From: Novosphingobium decolorationis
Lineage (GTDB): Bacteria > Pseudomonadota > Alphaproteobacteria > Sphingomonadales > Sphingomonadaceae
Assembly (NCBI RefSeq): GCF_018417475.1
Contig: NZ_CP054856.1
Location: forward strand, 2,821,001 to 2,885,000
Length of the DNA stretch: 64,000 nucleotides
Reading direction: 5' to 3'
Below are positions 37,218 through 46,386 of the stretch, one piece after another. Within the stretch, counting starts at the first letter, position 1. Each line of letters begins with the position of its first letter. The notes beneath the pieces were generated by a model that made no database searches, had not been told where the DNA came from, and saw nothing but the letters and a program-made list of their open reading frames with translations. A program made the translations under genes and the position numbers.

Positions 37218-38711
37218 TCAGCCCGCGCGGCGCACCGCGTTCTTGTGCGTGCCCACGCTCTTGCCGCCGCGGGGACGGAAGCAGCGCTTGTGCTCGCCTT
37301 CGCCCGCACCGCCCGCGTTCGCGCCGTTGTTGCGCTCACCGCGCGGAGCTTCGCGGCGATCCTGGCGCTCGCCCTCACCGCCCTGGCGATCGCGGCGCGG
37401 CTTGCCGCCGCCCGAACGGCTACCCTGGCCACCGCCGTTGCCGCCCCGGGCGTTGTTGCCGCCGCGGCCACCGCCCGAGCGGCCCTGGCCCTGGGGCTCG
37501 GGCTTGCGGCGGGTGGGAGCGGGCAGGCGGCGTGCCTCGACCACGAAATCCTCGGGCAGGCCGAGCGCGGTCAGCTTGACGCGGGTCAGGCGCTCGATAT
37601 CGCGGATGTAGGGCTTCTCGTCCGGCGCGACGAAGCTCACGGCCACGCCGTCGGCACCAGCACGCGCGGTGCGGCCGATGCGGTGGACGTACTGTTCGGG
37701 CACGTTCGGGATCTCGAAGTTGTAGACGTGGGACACGCCCGAGACGTCAATGCCGCGCGCGGCGATGTCGGTCGCGACAAGGACGCGGATCGTGCCCTGG
37801 CGGAAGCCGCCGAGCGCGGCGGTGCGCTGGGCCTGGCTCTTGTTGCCATGGATCGCGGCGGCGGGAATGCCGGCAGCGGTCAGGTGGCGCACCACGCGGT
37901 CCGCGCCGTGCTTGGTGCGGGTGAAGACAAGCGCGCGGTCGATCGCGCCGTGCTCGGCCTTTTCTGCGGCGTCCTCGGCGAGGCCTTCCCGCAGGCGGAT
38001 GGTGAGCAGCGCCTGCTTCTCGGCCTGGTTGATGAAGGTCGCGTACTGTTCGACGCGCTCGGCCGTGGTCGACTGCGGGGCGACCTCGACCTTGATCGGG
38101 TTGTTGATGAACTGCTTGCCCAGCTCGGCAATGGCCTGGGGCATGGTGGCCGAGAAGAACAGGCTCTGGCGCTGCTTGGGGAGCAGGGCGGCGACGCGCT
38201 TGAGCGGCACGATGAAGCCCAGGTCCATCATCTGGTCGGCTTCGTCGAGCACGAAGATCTCGACGTGCTTGAGGGTCAGCGCGCGGCTGTCGATGAGGTC
38301 GAGCAGACGGCCCGGCGTCGCGACAAGGACGTCGCAGCCACGCTCGAGCGCGCGGGCCTGCTTGCCCGCCGGAACGCCGCCGAAGACGCACTGGATCGAG
38401 AGGTTGAGGAACTTGGCATAGCCCCGCATGTTGTCGGCGATCTGCGCGGCCAGCTCACGCGTGGGCGAGAGCACCAGCATGCGGCAGCCCGCGTTCTGGC
38501 GCGGCTTGGGATCGGCGGCGAGGCGGTGCAGCGAGGGCAGCGAGAAGGCTGCCGTCTTGCCGGTCCCGGTCTGCGCGATGCCCAGCAGGTCGCGGCCCTC
38601 GAGAAGCGAGGGGATCGACTTGCGCTGGATCGGCGAGGGATCGGTATAGCCCTTGGCCTCGAGCGCACGCAGCAGGGGCTCGGCCAGACCAAGGTCGGAA
38701 AAATAGGACAT
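37218..38711 (-). CDS. rhlE: DEAD-box RNA helicase, RhlE type
   Basis: 497 residues from the ATG at 38711 (MSYFSDLGLAEPLL). Motifs: Q motif PSPIQRKSIP, AQTGTGKT, VLDEADQMMDLG, FFSATMPQ, and VATDIAARGIDV, HRIGRTARAG. The C-terminal 130 residues are Gly/Arg/Asn-rich (RSGGGRGGNNARGGNGGG), a typical RNA-binding tail. It remodels RNA, for instance in ribosome assembly or mRNA decay. Confidence 0.93.
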   Translation of the reverse strand: MSYFSDLGLAEPLLRALEAKGYTDPSPIQRKSIPSLLEGRDLLGIAQTGTGKTAAFSLPSLHRLAADPKPRQNAGCRMLVLSPTRELAAQIADNMRGYAKFLNLSIQCVFGGVPAGKQARALERGCDVLVATPGRLLDLIDSRALTLKHVEIFVLDEADQMMDLGFIVPLKRVAALLPKQRQSLFFSATMPQAIAELGKQFINNPIKVEVAPQSTTAERVEQYATFINQAEKQALLTIRLREGLAEDAAEKAEHGAIDRALVFTRTKHGADRVVRHLTAAGIPAAAIHGNKSQAQRTAALGGFRQGTIRVLVATDIAARGIDVSGVSHVYNFEIPNVPEQYVHRIGRTARAGADGVAVSFVAPDEKPYIRDIERLTRVKLTALGLPEDFVVEARRLPAPTRRKPEPQGQGRSGGGRGGNNARGGNGGGQGSRSGGGKPRRDRQGGEGERQDRREAPRGERNNGANAGGAGEGEHKRCFRPRGGKSVGTHKNAVRRAG

Positions 38712-39017
38712 GCACGTCACTTTCAAGTTGTCATGCTTGGTGCGCGCCGGAAATATCGAAGCAAGCGCGCGCACGGCAAGGTGTCGTTCGGGCGACCCTG
38801 CGTGAAGAAGGAAGCTTGGTTCTATCGCAACCGCTCGTCCGGGCCGGTCCGGGATTTTTCGGCTTTTCGCCTATCCCTGGACCTCACGCCGCTCGCGGAC
38901 TGCAGCGCAGGAATCACTCCTGCGCGCCGGTTGCGGGATGGCAGATAGGGGCGTTCTGTGGAAAACGCAAGATAATTGCGCTTGCCGGTCCGATCCGAAT
39001 CGGCTGAGCATGGGCCC
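38712..39017 (+). other. Intergenic region upstream of rhlE, no gene seen
   Basis: 306 bp between the divergent rhlE and DUF1289 starts. No ORF with plausible composition, no clear palindrome. It may hold a long 5' leader for the helicase mRNA, as is common for cold-regulated helicases, but nothing in the sequence proves this. Confidence 0.5.
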
Positions 39018-39185
39018 ATGTCCGAGGTCCCCTCTCCCTGCCGCAACACCTGCGCGCTCGATTCCGCCCGGCGGGTCTGCCGCAGCTGCCACCGCACGAT
39101 CGAGGAAATCGTCGCCTGGCCCCGCCTCGATGAGGCGGGCAAGCGCGCGGTCTGGGCGCGGCTGGATGCGCTGGCGACAAAGTGA
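39018..39185 (+). CDS. DUF1289 protein (Cys4)
   Basis: 55 residues from the ATG at 39018. Two cysteine pairs, PCRNTCALD and VCRSCHRTIEEI, with the WPRLDEAGKRAVWARL tail, are the DUF1289 signature. It probably binds zinc or iron. Function unknown. Confidence 0.88.
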   Translation: MSEVPSPCRNTCALDSARRVCRSCHRTIEEIVAWPRLDEAGKRAVWARLDALATK

Positions 39186-39193
39186 GGGAGCCG

Positions 39194-39598
39194 ATGCGCG
39201 AGCCTGACTTGCAGGTTGATGGCTGGTGTCTGGACGATGGCGAGGTCTACCACGCCGCCGCGCCGGATACGTTCTGGATACCCTCCCTGGGTGAGCGAGA
39301 GAACCTGGCACCGGGCGATCTGGTGAAGCTCATCTTCCGGATTCAGGTCGATTGCCCCGATGAGCCGGTCGCCGTCGAACGCATGTGGGTCCTCGTCCGC
39401 GCGCGCTACGACGGAGGATTTCTGGGCCTTCTCGACAACGATCCCAGCAGCATCCGCGAGAACGACACGTTCTGGAGCGGAATCGAGCTTCCTTTCCAAC
39501 CGTGCCATGTGATCGACATCGACAAGGGGGATGCCAAAACGCGCGCACTTGCGCAGAGCACCCCAAGGCGGCGCTGGCCAGGAGCCCAGGCAGTCTAG
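39194..39598 (+). CDS. DUF2314-like hypothetical protein
   Basis: 134 residues from the ATG at 39194. The pattern of DTFWIPSLGERENLAPGDLVK, ERMWVLVRARYDGGFLGLLDN and FQPCHVIDID resembles DUF2314-type proteins, which include immunity-like proteins, but this is judged by eye. It lies 8 bp after the DUF1289 gene. Confidence 0.6.
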   Translation: MREPDLQVDGWCLDDGEVYHAAAPDTFWIPSLGERENLAPGDLVKLIFRIQVDCPDEPVAVERMWVLVRARYDGGFLGLLDNDPSSIRENDTFWSGIELPFQPCHVIDIDKGDAKTRALAQSTPRRRWPGAQAV

Positions 39599-39599
39599 C

Positions 39600-40118
39600 T
39601 CAGCTCTCCCGGTCCCACTTCTGCGTTTCGGGGTCGGCGCTCACCACCAGGCGGCGCAGGGCTGCGCGGGCAAGGCGCTCGACCTCGACCTTGCGGCGCG
39701 CAGCGGCAAGCTGACGCAAGGGGGCCGGCCGCAGGATCTCGGCGTCGTAGCTGTCCGCCACGATCACCCCGCACGCATCGGGCAGGAACGCCTCGGTCTC
39801 CAGCGGGGCGCGGTCGAGCGCGGGGGGCAGCGCCCAGTAGAACCTGTCGCAGAACTCGAGATAGTCGGTCCACTTGCCATCGCCAAGCAGATCGGCCCGG
39901 CTCACCTTGATCTCCACGATGATGACTTGCCCGCGCGCGTCCACGCCCATCAGGTCCGCGCGTCGACCGTTGCGCAGCATCATCTCGGGCAGGCACCAGA
40001 TGTCGTTGCGGGCAAAGAGCCGCGAGACGCCGCGCACGACGTCGGAGGCAACGATGGAGGCGCCGCTGTCGGCAGCGGGATCGGGACGAATCGAATCGGT
40101 GACGGCCATGACCGCCAT
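39600..40118 (-). CDS. mmcB: MmcB-family DNA repair protein
   Basis: 172 residues from the ATG at 40118 (a second ATG lies three codons in). The nuclease-like core shows DIWCLPEMMLRNGRRADLMG, then VIIVEIKVSRADL, with the D and E-x-K of a PD-(D/E)XK fold, and FYWALPP. The Caulobacter homolog is damage-inducible. It overlaps no neighbour and is convergent with the previous gene with 1 bp between stops. Confidence 0.85.
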   Translation of the reverse strand: MAVMAVTDSIRPDPAADSGASIVASDVVRGVSRLFARNDIWCLPEMMLRNGRRADLMGVDARGQVIIVEIKVSRADLLGDGKWTDYLEFCDRFYWALPPALDRAPLETEAFLPDACGVIVADSYDAEILRPAPLRQLAAARRKVEVERLARAALRRLVVSADPETQKWDRES

Positions 40119-40159
40119 GATAAGAACAAAATGGGAACTTGCAACGTGTGGCGGACAGC

Positions 40160-40588
40160 TCAGGCCATTCGGCGCGCGGTCCCCTGCGGACTGAGGGCCA
40201 GATGGAGGAGCCCGTCGCGGGTGCGCACGAACTCGCTCCACAGCGCGCGGGCGGCGGCCTGGGGATGGCTCCCGCGCGCAAGGGCGGCGAGCAGTGCGGA
40301 CAGTCCCGCCTCCATGATCGCCGAGAGGTCCGCGATTTCCTGTTCGGCCTGGAGGCGGCGCTCCTCTCCGGCATCGCGGACTTGCGCGGGAAATGCCCGG
40401 ATGGCCTGGGTAAGCGGGGGGCAAGGCGTTCCGGCGATGCTGGCAATGGCTTGCGCGGCATCATGCAGGGCCGACCACTTCATCGACAGCGCGCTGGCCG
40501 ATCCGTTTCCGAACTGGGCGCGCCCCGACCGGCCAGATCCGGAACCTGTGGCGGCAAATTTGCCCGTCTTGTGCGGAGTCGCGTCCAT
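40160..40588 (-). CDS. Hypothetical helical protein
   Basis: 142 residues with a low-complexity Gly/Ser start and an Ala/Leu-rich helical body (QEIADLSAIMEAGLSALLAALARG). No signal, no membrane segment, no family recognised. It lies just upstream of mmcB on the same strand (41 bp). Confidence 0.55.
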   Translation of the reverse strand: MDATPHKTGKFAATGSGSGRSGRAQFGNGSASALSMKWSALHDAAQAIASIAGTPCPPLTQAIRAFPAQVRDAGEERRLQAEQEIADLSAIMEAGLSALLAALARGSHPQAAARALWSEFVRTRDGLLHLALSPQGTARRMA

Positions 40589-40742
40589 AATCAGCTCAAT
40601 CTAGGCGCGGCGCGCTTGCCAATTTCCTAACTGCCGCGCATTCATGCGGCGAACCCGCGCCTCTTCTGGGTGAAGTTCCTGCACATGCGGATGGATTTGG
40701 CGCTGGCGTCCCTGCCAAGGCTCTGCTAGGCGGCGCTTTACT

Positions 40743-40826
<84 letters not shown>

Positions 40827-40869
40827 CAGAGACTTATCGATCATTGAAGGGTTCTTTTTGGGCCCTTCT

Positions 40870-40887
40870 CCCGGATTATCCCCGGAT
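40870..40887 (+). promoter_or_regulatory. Candidate left arm-type integrase sites
   Basis: Two CCCGGAT direct repeats 11 bp apart, one helical turn, 44 bp inside attL. The same paired arrangement is found at 60862-60879 near attR. Arm sites of tyrosine integrases often look like this; binding is inferred. Confidence 0.5.
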
Positions 40888-41064
40888 AATTCGCCTTTGG
40901 CGGGTGTCTGAAGCAGGCCCTTGGCCATCTGGATGCAGCGAGCAAAATAAAACCGCTGGGAGGACTGCCATCCTCACCAGCGGTCGATACGAAGCTGTAG
41001 CTACCCTTCTTCCCTACGCCATCGCCGAATCGCCTGCAAGGCGGAACCTCGTTGGAGGTGCGCC

Positions 41065-42273
41065 ATGACAGGTGTCACGCAAAAGCATGGTGGCCTGCAC
41101 GCGGCGATAAGCGGCAAGTGGGCGCTGATTGACCTTATCCGCGAGGTTGGCCGGGACGGCCTCAAACTCAACGCGCGTCAGATCCGTTACCTTGAGCTGT
41201 GCATCAAGTGGTGCCGCGACGGCGACTTTCGGCGCGGGGCAATCTGCGCGCATTGGAACAGCGTCGACGCCGTGGCGGGAGAGCTCGGTTGCAGTCCTCG
41301 GCAAGTCTGGAACATCGAGACATCGCTCGAGCAGGCCGGGCTGATCCAGCGCACGTTCGGGAAGAACGGCCGCCGCTGCGCCAAGCGGGACAGTTCCGGG
41401 CAAATCGCATGGGCTGCCGGGATCAATTTGTCGCCGATGCTCACGCAAGAGAAGCAAGCCTACCTTCTCGACCTCCAGAAGGAGCTCAGCGAAGAGCGGG
41501 CCGCGCTGGAAATCTTGCGCGCTGAAATCCAACTCGTACGGCGCCGGATCCAGGTCTGCGGAGACACTGGTGCAATCCGGAAGATGGATGCGATCCTGCC
41601 TGGCGGGCGTACATCGCGTCTGCGGGACAGGCCCCACCTCGAGGAACTTCTTGCTGCCCTGCAGTCCGTTCGGACCGCCATTTCCGCAGCTTGCGGTGCA
41701 ACCAAAATTTCCGATGAGGATGCAAAAACTGCCGACGCGTCGGAAATTTCTGGGGCACCATATACCCCTCTTAAACACTCTAAAAACCTTCGTACGCCTC
41801 CGGCCGCCAGCGAAGCGGCTCGAGTCACGCCGCGGCAGGCCATGTTGCTTGCGTCTGCGAGCTATCGGATGAGGGTCGAAGCCCTGGGGGGCGCCAGTGC
41901 GGCAAATCTGGTTGAAGCTTCGGCACAGGTCTGCAGCGAACTCGGTATCGGGCCTGCCGGTTGGGGCTCTATTTGTCAGCGCTTGGGGAGGGAAGCGGCC
42001 GCCTTGGCCATTCTTGTCATCCACCGCAATGCTCGGCTTCCGCAAGATGATCCCTATCACGCGCGCGATCCAGCCCGATGCGCTTTCGGTTTGGCCAAGC
42101 GGCTAGGCGGGGTGAACCTGCAGGGCATGCTGATGGCAGGCCTGCGCATGGATCTTGACCGCGAGTTGCCGCGCCAATTCGCAAGGCCCGAGCCGACAGA
42201 GGAGCGCCGGTACTCTGCGGAGGAACTCACAGCGTCTTTCCTCGCAAACTTTCAATTGGAGGTGCTGCCATGA
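41065..42273 (+). CDS. repC: Plasmid replication initiator RepC
   Basis: 402 residues from the ATG at 41065, preceded by GGAGGTGCGCC. The N-terminal DNA-binding part (GLKLNARQIRYLELCI, CSPRQVWNIETSLEQAGLIQRT) is a winged-helix like RepC of repABC plasmids. A Gln/Glu/Arg-rich coiled coil follows (RAALEILRAEIQLVRRRI), and the C-terminus (GPAGWGSICQRLGREAAALAILVI, VNLQGMLMAGLRM) matches RepC. In this family the origin lies inside the gene. Finding it in a chromosomally integrated element suggests a plasmid past. Confidence 0.85.
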   Translation: MTGVTQKHGGLHAAISGKWALIDLIREVGRDGLKLNARQIRYLELCIKWCRDGDFRRGAICAHWNSVDAVAGELGCSPRQVWNIETSLEQAGLIQRTFGKNGRRCAKRDSSGQIAWAAGINLSPMLTQEKQAYLLDLQKELSEERAALEILRAEIQLVRRRIQVCGDTGAIRKMDAILPGGRTSRLRDRPHLEELLAALQSVRTAISAACGATKISDEDAKTADASEISGAPYTPLKHSKNLRTPPAASEAARVTPRQAMLLASASYRMRVEALGGASAANLVEASAQVCSELGIGPAGWGSICQRLGREAAALAILVIHRNARLPQDDPYHARDPARCAFGLAKRLGGVNLQGMLMAGLRMDLDRELPRQFARPEPTEERRYSAEELTASFLANFQLEVLP

Positions 42274-42595
42274 GCGTTTGTTTGCTCTACCGGCCGCAGG
42301 GCCGCCCCTGCCCAACAGGGCTCTGGTCCCATTCCTCGATGATCGGCGGCTATCCTAGGACCTCGCTGACTCATGGGGAAGTAAGTGAATTTCACACTCC
42401 ACGTTACGGCGTAAGGCGAGCGGATCAGGCCGGAGCCCGCAGAATTGCGCGGTTCTACGGAGTAGGCTGGGCGCTAGGGCGATCGGCAAAGCTGGTTCTG
42501 TCGACCTTCCGGCGTAGGGCGTCCCTCTACGCCCATCGTAGAGGCGCAGAAATTTGCGGTTTTTCGCCTAGTCTCCCAATCGGGGGAGGCACAGC
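42274..42595 (+). other. Non-coding gap before the mobilization genes, candidate oriT
   Basis: 322 bp with no convincing ORF. At 42517-42544 two mutually exclusive hairpins overlap: GGGCGT/ACGCCC and CCTCTACG/CGTAGAGG (8-bp stem, CCCAT loop). Position directly upstream of the relaxase operon and this structure make it the best oriT candidate. No nic consensus recognised. Confidence 0.4.
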
Positions 42596-43372
42596 ATGGC
42601 TCAGGTAAACGTCAGCTACGATGATGGGCTTCTGCGTCGTCTCGACGCCCTTGCAGAGCGGCAGAACGTGTCGCGGCCGGACCTGTTTCGAGCTCTTGCC
42701 GAAGAAGCGGTGCGAGCGGATGAACAGGGCCGCGCAATGTTCGATCCTCCTGAGCAACCGGTACGTCCCGATGACGCGGTGCGCCTGGTTCAGGAGCTCA
42801 GCGCCTTGCGTATCGATCTCGATCGCTTGCTGCGCTCGGCGGAGAAGCGCGAGCGCAACCTTCTCATGGCGAGCCATGCGACCGAAGAGGCGAACCGCAA
42901 CGCCAGGGAGACGCATGCCAAAGAACTCGCCGGCCGTTTCAGGGAGGGAAGCTCACCGTTCTTCCAAGCGCTGCAGGAGCTGCAAGGGCAGATCACTAGC
43001 AAGCTGGACGAGGTCACCTCGGCTGTCGAGCGACCATCGGGACAAGCTGCAATTGAGGCGCATCTCGTATCGCTGCGAAAGGAGGTGCTGGCCGGACTCC
43101 AACAGAAGCGCCCGTCGCTCCACTGGCACTTCTTCGACCAGTTTAAACTGGCGAGCTGGGAAACCGCTTTCCTCCTCGTCGTGGGCCTAATTGCCCTTTC
43201 GATTGTACAGGTGGGGGCCGCGAAAGTCCTGCCTTACAGCTGGATCGCGACGCCTGTCGCCAGCGCCCTCTATGGTTCATCCGACATTGGCATCTGCGAG
43301 CTCTATCGATCATCCCGCCGACTGGACCAGTGCCCGGTCCTCGCCCCGATCAAGACCGGAGGGCAGCCATGA
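42596..43372 (+). CDS. RHH and membrane-anchored mobilization accessory protein
   Basis: 258 residues. The N-terminus (MAQVNVSYDDGLLRRLDALAE, then SRPDLFRALAEEAVRADEQ) is a ribbon-helix-helix domain, a coiled coil follows over residues 60-150, and one membrane segment (AFLLVVGLIALSIVQVG) lies near 195-215. Its stop overlaps the relaxase start by 4 bp. It may bind oriT and anchor the relaxosome at the membrane. No exact family recognised. Confidence 0.7.
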   Translation: MAQVNVSYDDGLLRRLDALAERQNVSRPDLFRALAEEAVRADEQGRAMFDPPEQPVRPDDAVRLVQELSALRIDLDRLLRSAEKRERNLLMASHATEEANRNARETHAKELAGRFREGSSPFFQALQELQGQITSKLDEVTSAVERPSGQAAIEAHLVSLRKEVLAGLQQKRPSLHWHFFDQFKLASWETAFLLVVGLIALSIVQVGAAKVLPYSWIATPVASALYGSSDIGICELYRSSRRLDQCPVLAPIKTGGQP

Positions 43373-46317
43373 TTTCGATTGGAGCCGTGGCAGGCGATGG
43401 CGCCGCGTATTACGCATCCGACAACTACTACACAGCGGATGAGGCCGTCGAGCAAAGCGAGTGGGTCGGTCGGGGCGCCGATGCGCTGGGCCTATCGGGC
43501 AAGGTGGACCCGGAGATCTTCGAACGGATGCTTTTGGGCAAGCTACCCGATGGCAGCCAGTTAGATGCCCGTCGTGGCGAGCACCGGCCCGGCCTCGATC
43601 TGACTCTATCCGTGTCCAAATCGGTGTCCCTACTAGCGATCATCGGCGGGGATAAGCGGATCGTTAGCGAACTGAAGCAGGCAGTTGGCGCGACCCTGGG
43701 TTGGATCGAGAGGAACCTTATCGAGACCAAAATCTGGGATGGTGAGCGACAGCAGGTCGAGCGCAGTGGCAATCTCCTAGCCGCGACCTTCCTGCACGAC
43801 GTGAACCGGAACGCAGAGCCGCAATTGCACATCCACGCCGTGGTCCTAAATGCCACTAAGGCGTCAGATGGAAAGTGGCACGCGCTCAGGAACGATGAAC
43901 TCTTCCGTCGCCAGCATGCGATCAGCGCGGTCTTCAATTCCGAGCTTCGCGGCCGACTCGAGGGGCTCGGCTACGAGACCACTCCGGCGCGTAATCCCGT
44001 GGACGGGGCCTTCGAGCTCACTGGCATCAGCCGCGAGATCATCGAGGCCTTCTCGACCCGTTCGACCGAAATCCGGGAAGCGTTGGATGCGGAAGGGCGG
44101 GGCTCGCCTCGCGAACGGGAGATCGCAGCCCTGGCCACGCGGAAAGGGAAGGAGGTCGCGCCCGATCCGGCAAAGCGCGCGGAAGGATGGCGCGATCTGG
44201 CCGCAACGGTGGGGCTGGATGCGCAGAAGGTGGTGCGCGCGTCCATTCAGCGGCTCGAGCGCGGACAGTCGATGTGGGACCGGGTCATCACCGGGATAAA
44301 AGGGATCGGAAATCAAGGAGTTGCGCTGGTGTCGGCCATGGGACTTACACCGCGGGCAGACGATCCTCTCGTGCCGGAACGCATCGGCCGTCTCGAACCC
44401 AGGGCCTATGCGGCGGCCGAAGCGGTAGCCTCGGCCTCGCGTGATCTGTCCGAGCGCGAAGCAGGCTTTGACCGGATCGACCTGCTTGGCCGGGCGCTGG
44501 ACCGGATGGGACCGATGTCCGTCGCCGAGGTTGAGCATCGGATAGACCTTTTGGTTGCGAAGGGCCTGCTCGTCGGCGGTGATCGGCTGCTGACACCAGA
44601 AACCGCTGTACGCCTCGAGGAGCGCATTCTCGGGCATCTGCAGGCCGCGCGGGGTGCATGCGTTCCCATGATGCAGCGCCCTGAGGCGGCCGCTCGGGTT
44701 CAGGAGGCCGCCCAAGACCTAGGACTGCGCCGCCTGAATCCAGGGCAGCAAAAAGCCGCCGTAGACATCCTCTCGAGTACAAACCGGGTGCACTATGTCC
44801 AGGGCGGAGCTGGCACGGGCAAATCGGCTTCTCTAAGTCCGGTCGCGCAGGTAGCGCGCGAGGAAGGGCGCGCCGTTCATGCCCTTGCCATCGCATCGGG
44901 CACCGCGCGGGATTTTGGCGAGAAGGTCGGAGTTCCCGGGCAGTCGATTGCCGCCTTCGTCGCCCGCCACAGGGGCGTGCTGGATGGCAGCGCGGGGGCG
45001 GACAAGCTCTCCGAACTGCGCAGCACTCTCAGCGGATCGTTCGTAATGGTGGACGAGGCCTCGATGATCCCCAATCAGCAGTTCGAACAGTTGCTGCGCA
45101 TTGCATCCGCGCTGGGCGTCGAGCGCCTAGTCATGGCGGGCGATGTCAGACAGCTACCGCCTGTCGAAGCTGGCAAGCCTTTTGAAATGACTCAGGCAAA
45201 GGGCGCCCCCACGTCGCATATTCAGGAGAACCTGCGGGCGGCGTCACCCTTGATGAAAGAGGTGAACGCGGCCCTTGCGGAGAACGACGTCGGCGGTGCC
45301 TTCCGGCTTCTCGAAGATAGAACGACCGAGGTGGGAAACCAGGAAGCGGCCAGTCTTGCCGCCCAGCGATGGGCGTCCCTCGACGCCAAGAGCCGAGACC
45401 GCACGCTGCTCCTCGCCCCAAGCCGGGCGATGCGCAGCGCCATCAATGCCGCGGTCCAGCAGGAACTGCGCACGGCAGGGGAAATCGGAGCTGCGGCAAG
45501 TCCGCAGACCGTGCTGGAGAAAATCAACGTGACCCGCGAAGGCGCGCGGCAATTGCGCGCCTGGACCGGAGGCAACGTGGTCGAGTTCAGGACGAACCTG
45601 CCGTCCCAGAGTCTGTGGAGGGGAGAACGCGGTACGGTTATCGACCGCGAAGGAAACCGCGTTACGCTGTGCATGTCCGATGGCAGCATCAAGACCATTT
45701 CACCAGAACGCCTGCCGCGAAATCTCAAGCACGATGCCGTGTCGCTCTACCGGGAAAAGCAGATCGACCTGCATGTAGGGGACCGCGTGCGCTGGACCGA
45801 CAACAACCAGAGCCGAGGGCTTCTCAACAACCAGCAATCGTCAATCACCGCGATCACCGCAGAAACAGTCACGGTGCGGCATGCCGATGGAATGGAGATC
45901 GATCTCAGGCGCGATGATCGGGCACTGGAAAAGCTCGACCTTGCCTACGCGTTGACGGTCCATGCCAGCCAGGGGATGACGGCGCAGAGCGCCATTCTTG
46001 TGATGCGCGAACAGGAGCGCCACCTGAACTCGACCCGCTCGTTCCTGGTGTCCGCGACGCGCGCGACCGACAACCTCTCCCTGATCGTCGACAACGTGCA
46101 GGGCGTGGAACGCGCGGTGATCCGCAACGCGGGCGATAAGGCGAGCGCCCTGGAAATCGCGGACCAGGGGCGCCGTCCCGGCGAATCCGAGACCGACTAT
46201 CTCAAGCGCAAGCTGGGCTTCGAGGATGCCCGGCCAGACCTGAGCCAAGCCGGTGAAGCCAAACCTGAAAACGCCAAGGTCGACCTGCCTGAGCGTAACA
46301 TCGAACGCAGCCGGTGA
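43369..46317 (+). CDS. MobF relaxase-helicase (TrwC/TraA type)
   Basis: 982 residues from the ATG at 43369 (MISIGAVAGDGAAYYASDNYY). The relaxase domain has the N-terminal tyrosine pair YYASDNYY and the metal-binding histidines in EPQLHIHAVVLN. The C-terminal half is a RecD-like helicase: VQGGAGTGKSASL (Walker A), FVMVDEASMIPN (Walker B) and LTVHASQGMTAQSAI. It nicks oriT, stays bound to the 5' end and unwinds the transferred strand. Confidence 0.93.
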   Translation: MISIGAVAGDGAAYYASDNYYTADEAVEQSEWVGRGADALGLSGKVDPEIFERMLLGKLPDGSQLDARRGEHRPGLDLTLSVSKSVSLLAIIGGDKRIVSELKQAVGATLGWIERNLIETKIWDGERQQVERSGNLLAATFLHDVNRNAEPQLHIHAVVLNATKASDGKWHALRNDELFRRQHAISAVFNSELRGRLEGLGYETTPARNPVDGAFELTGISREIIEAFSTRSTEIREALDAEGRGSPREREIAALATRKGKEVAPDPAKRAEGWRDLAATVGLDAQKVVRASIQRLERGQSMWDRVITGIKGIGNQGVALVSAMGLTPRADDPLVPERIGRLEPRAYAAAEAVASASRDLSEREAGFDRIDLLGRALDRMGPMSVAEVEHRIDLLVAKGLLVGGDRLLTPETAVRLEERILGHLQAARGACVPMMQRPEAAARVQEAAQDLGLRRLNPGQQKAAVDILSSTNRVHYVQGGAGTGKSASLSPVAQVAREEGRAVHALAIASGTARDFGEKVGVPGQSIAAFVARHRGVLDGSAGADKLSELRSTLSGSFVMVDEASMIPNQQFEQLLRIASALGVERLVMAGDVRQLPPVEAGKPFEMTQAKGAPTSHIQENLRAASPLMKEVNAALAENDVGGAFRLLEDRTTEVGNQEAASLAAQRWASLDAKSRDRTLLLAPSRAMRSAINAAVQQELRTAGEIGAAASPQTVLEKINVTREGARQLRAWTGGNVVEFRTNLPSQSLWRGERGTVIDREGNRVTLCMSDGSIKTISPERLPRNLKHDAVSLYREKQIDLHVGDRVRWTDNNQSRGLLNNQQSSITAITAETVTVRHADGMEIDLRRDDRALEKLDLAYALTVHASQGMTAQSAILVMREQERHLNSTRSFLVSATRATDNLSLIVDNVQGVERAVIRNAGDKASALEIADQGRRPGESETDYLKRKLGFEDARPDLSQAGEAKPENAKVDLPERNIERSR

Positions 46318-46350
46318 GCCCTGATGCTCACCTGTCCACACTCCCACACC

Positions 46351-46386
46351 TTCACATGTGAACACGAGGACGCCTGAACATGTCCA
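46351..46386 (+). promoter_or_regulatory. Candidate partition/operator sites at the parA start
   Basis: TTCACATGTGAA at 46351-46362 is a perfect 12-bp palindrome. TGAACATGTCCA at 46375-46386 contains the parA start codon and recurs exactly at 46993-47004. These look like binding sites of the partition proteins or their regulator. Confidence 0.5.

Noticed and set aside
42270..42608. 112-codon ORF in the gap before the mobilization genes
   Set aside because: No ribosome site, unlikely composition, and it overlaps the candidate oriT hairpins and the next start.
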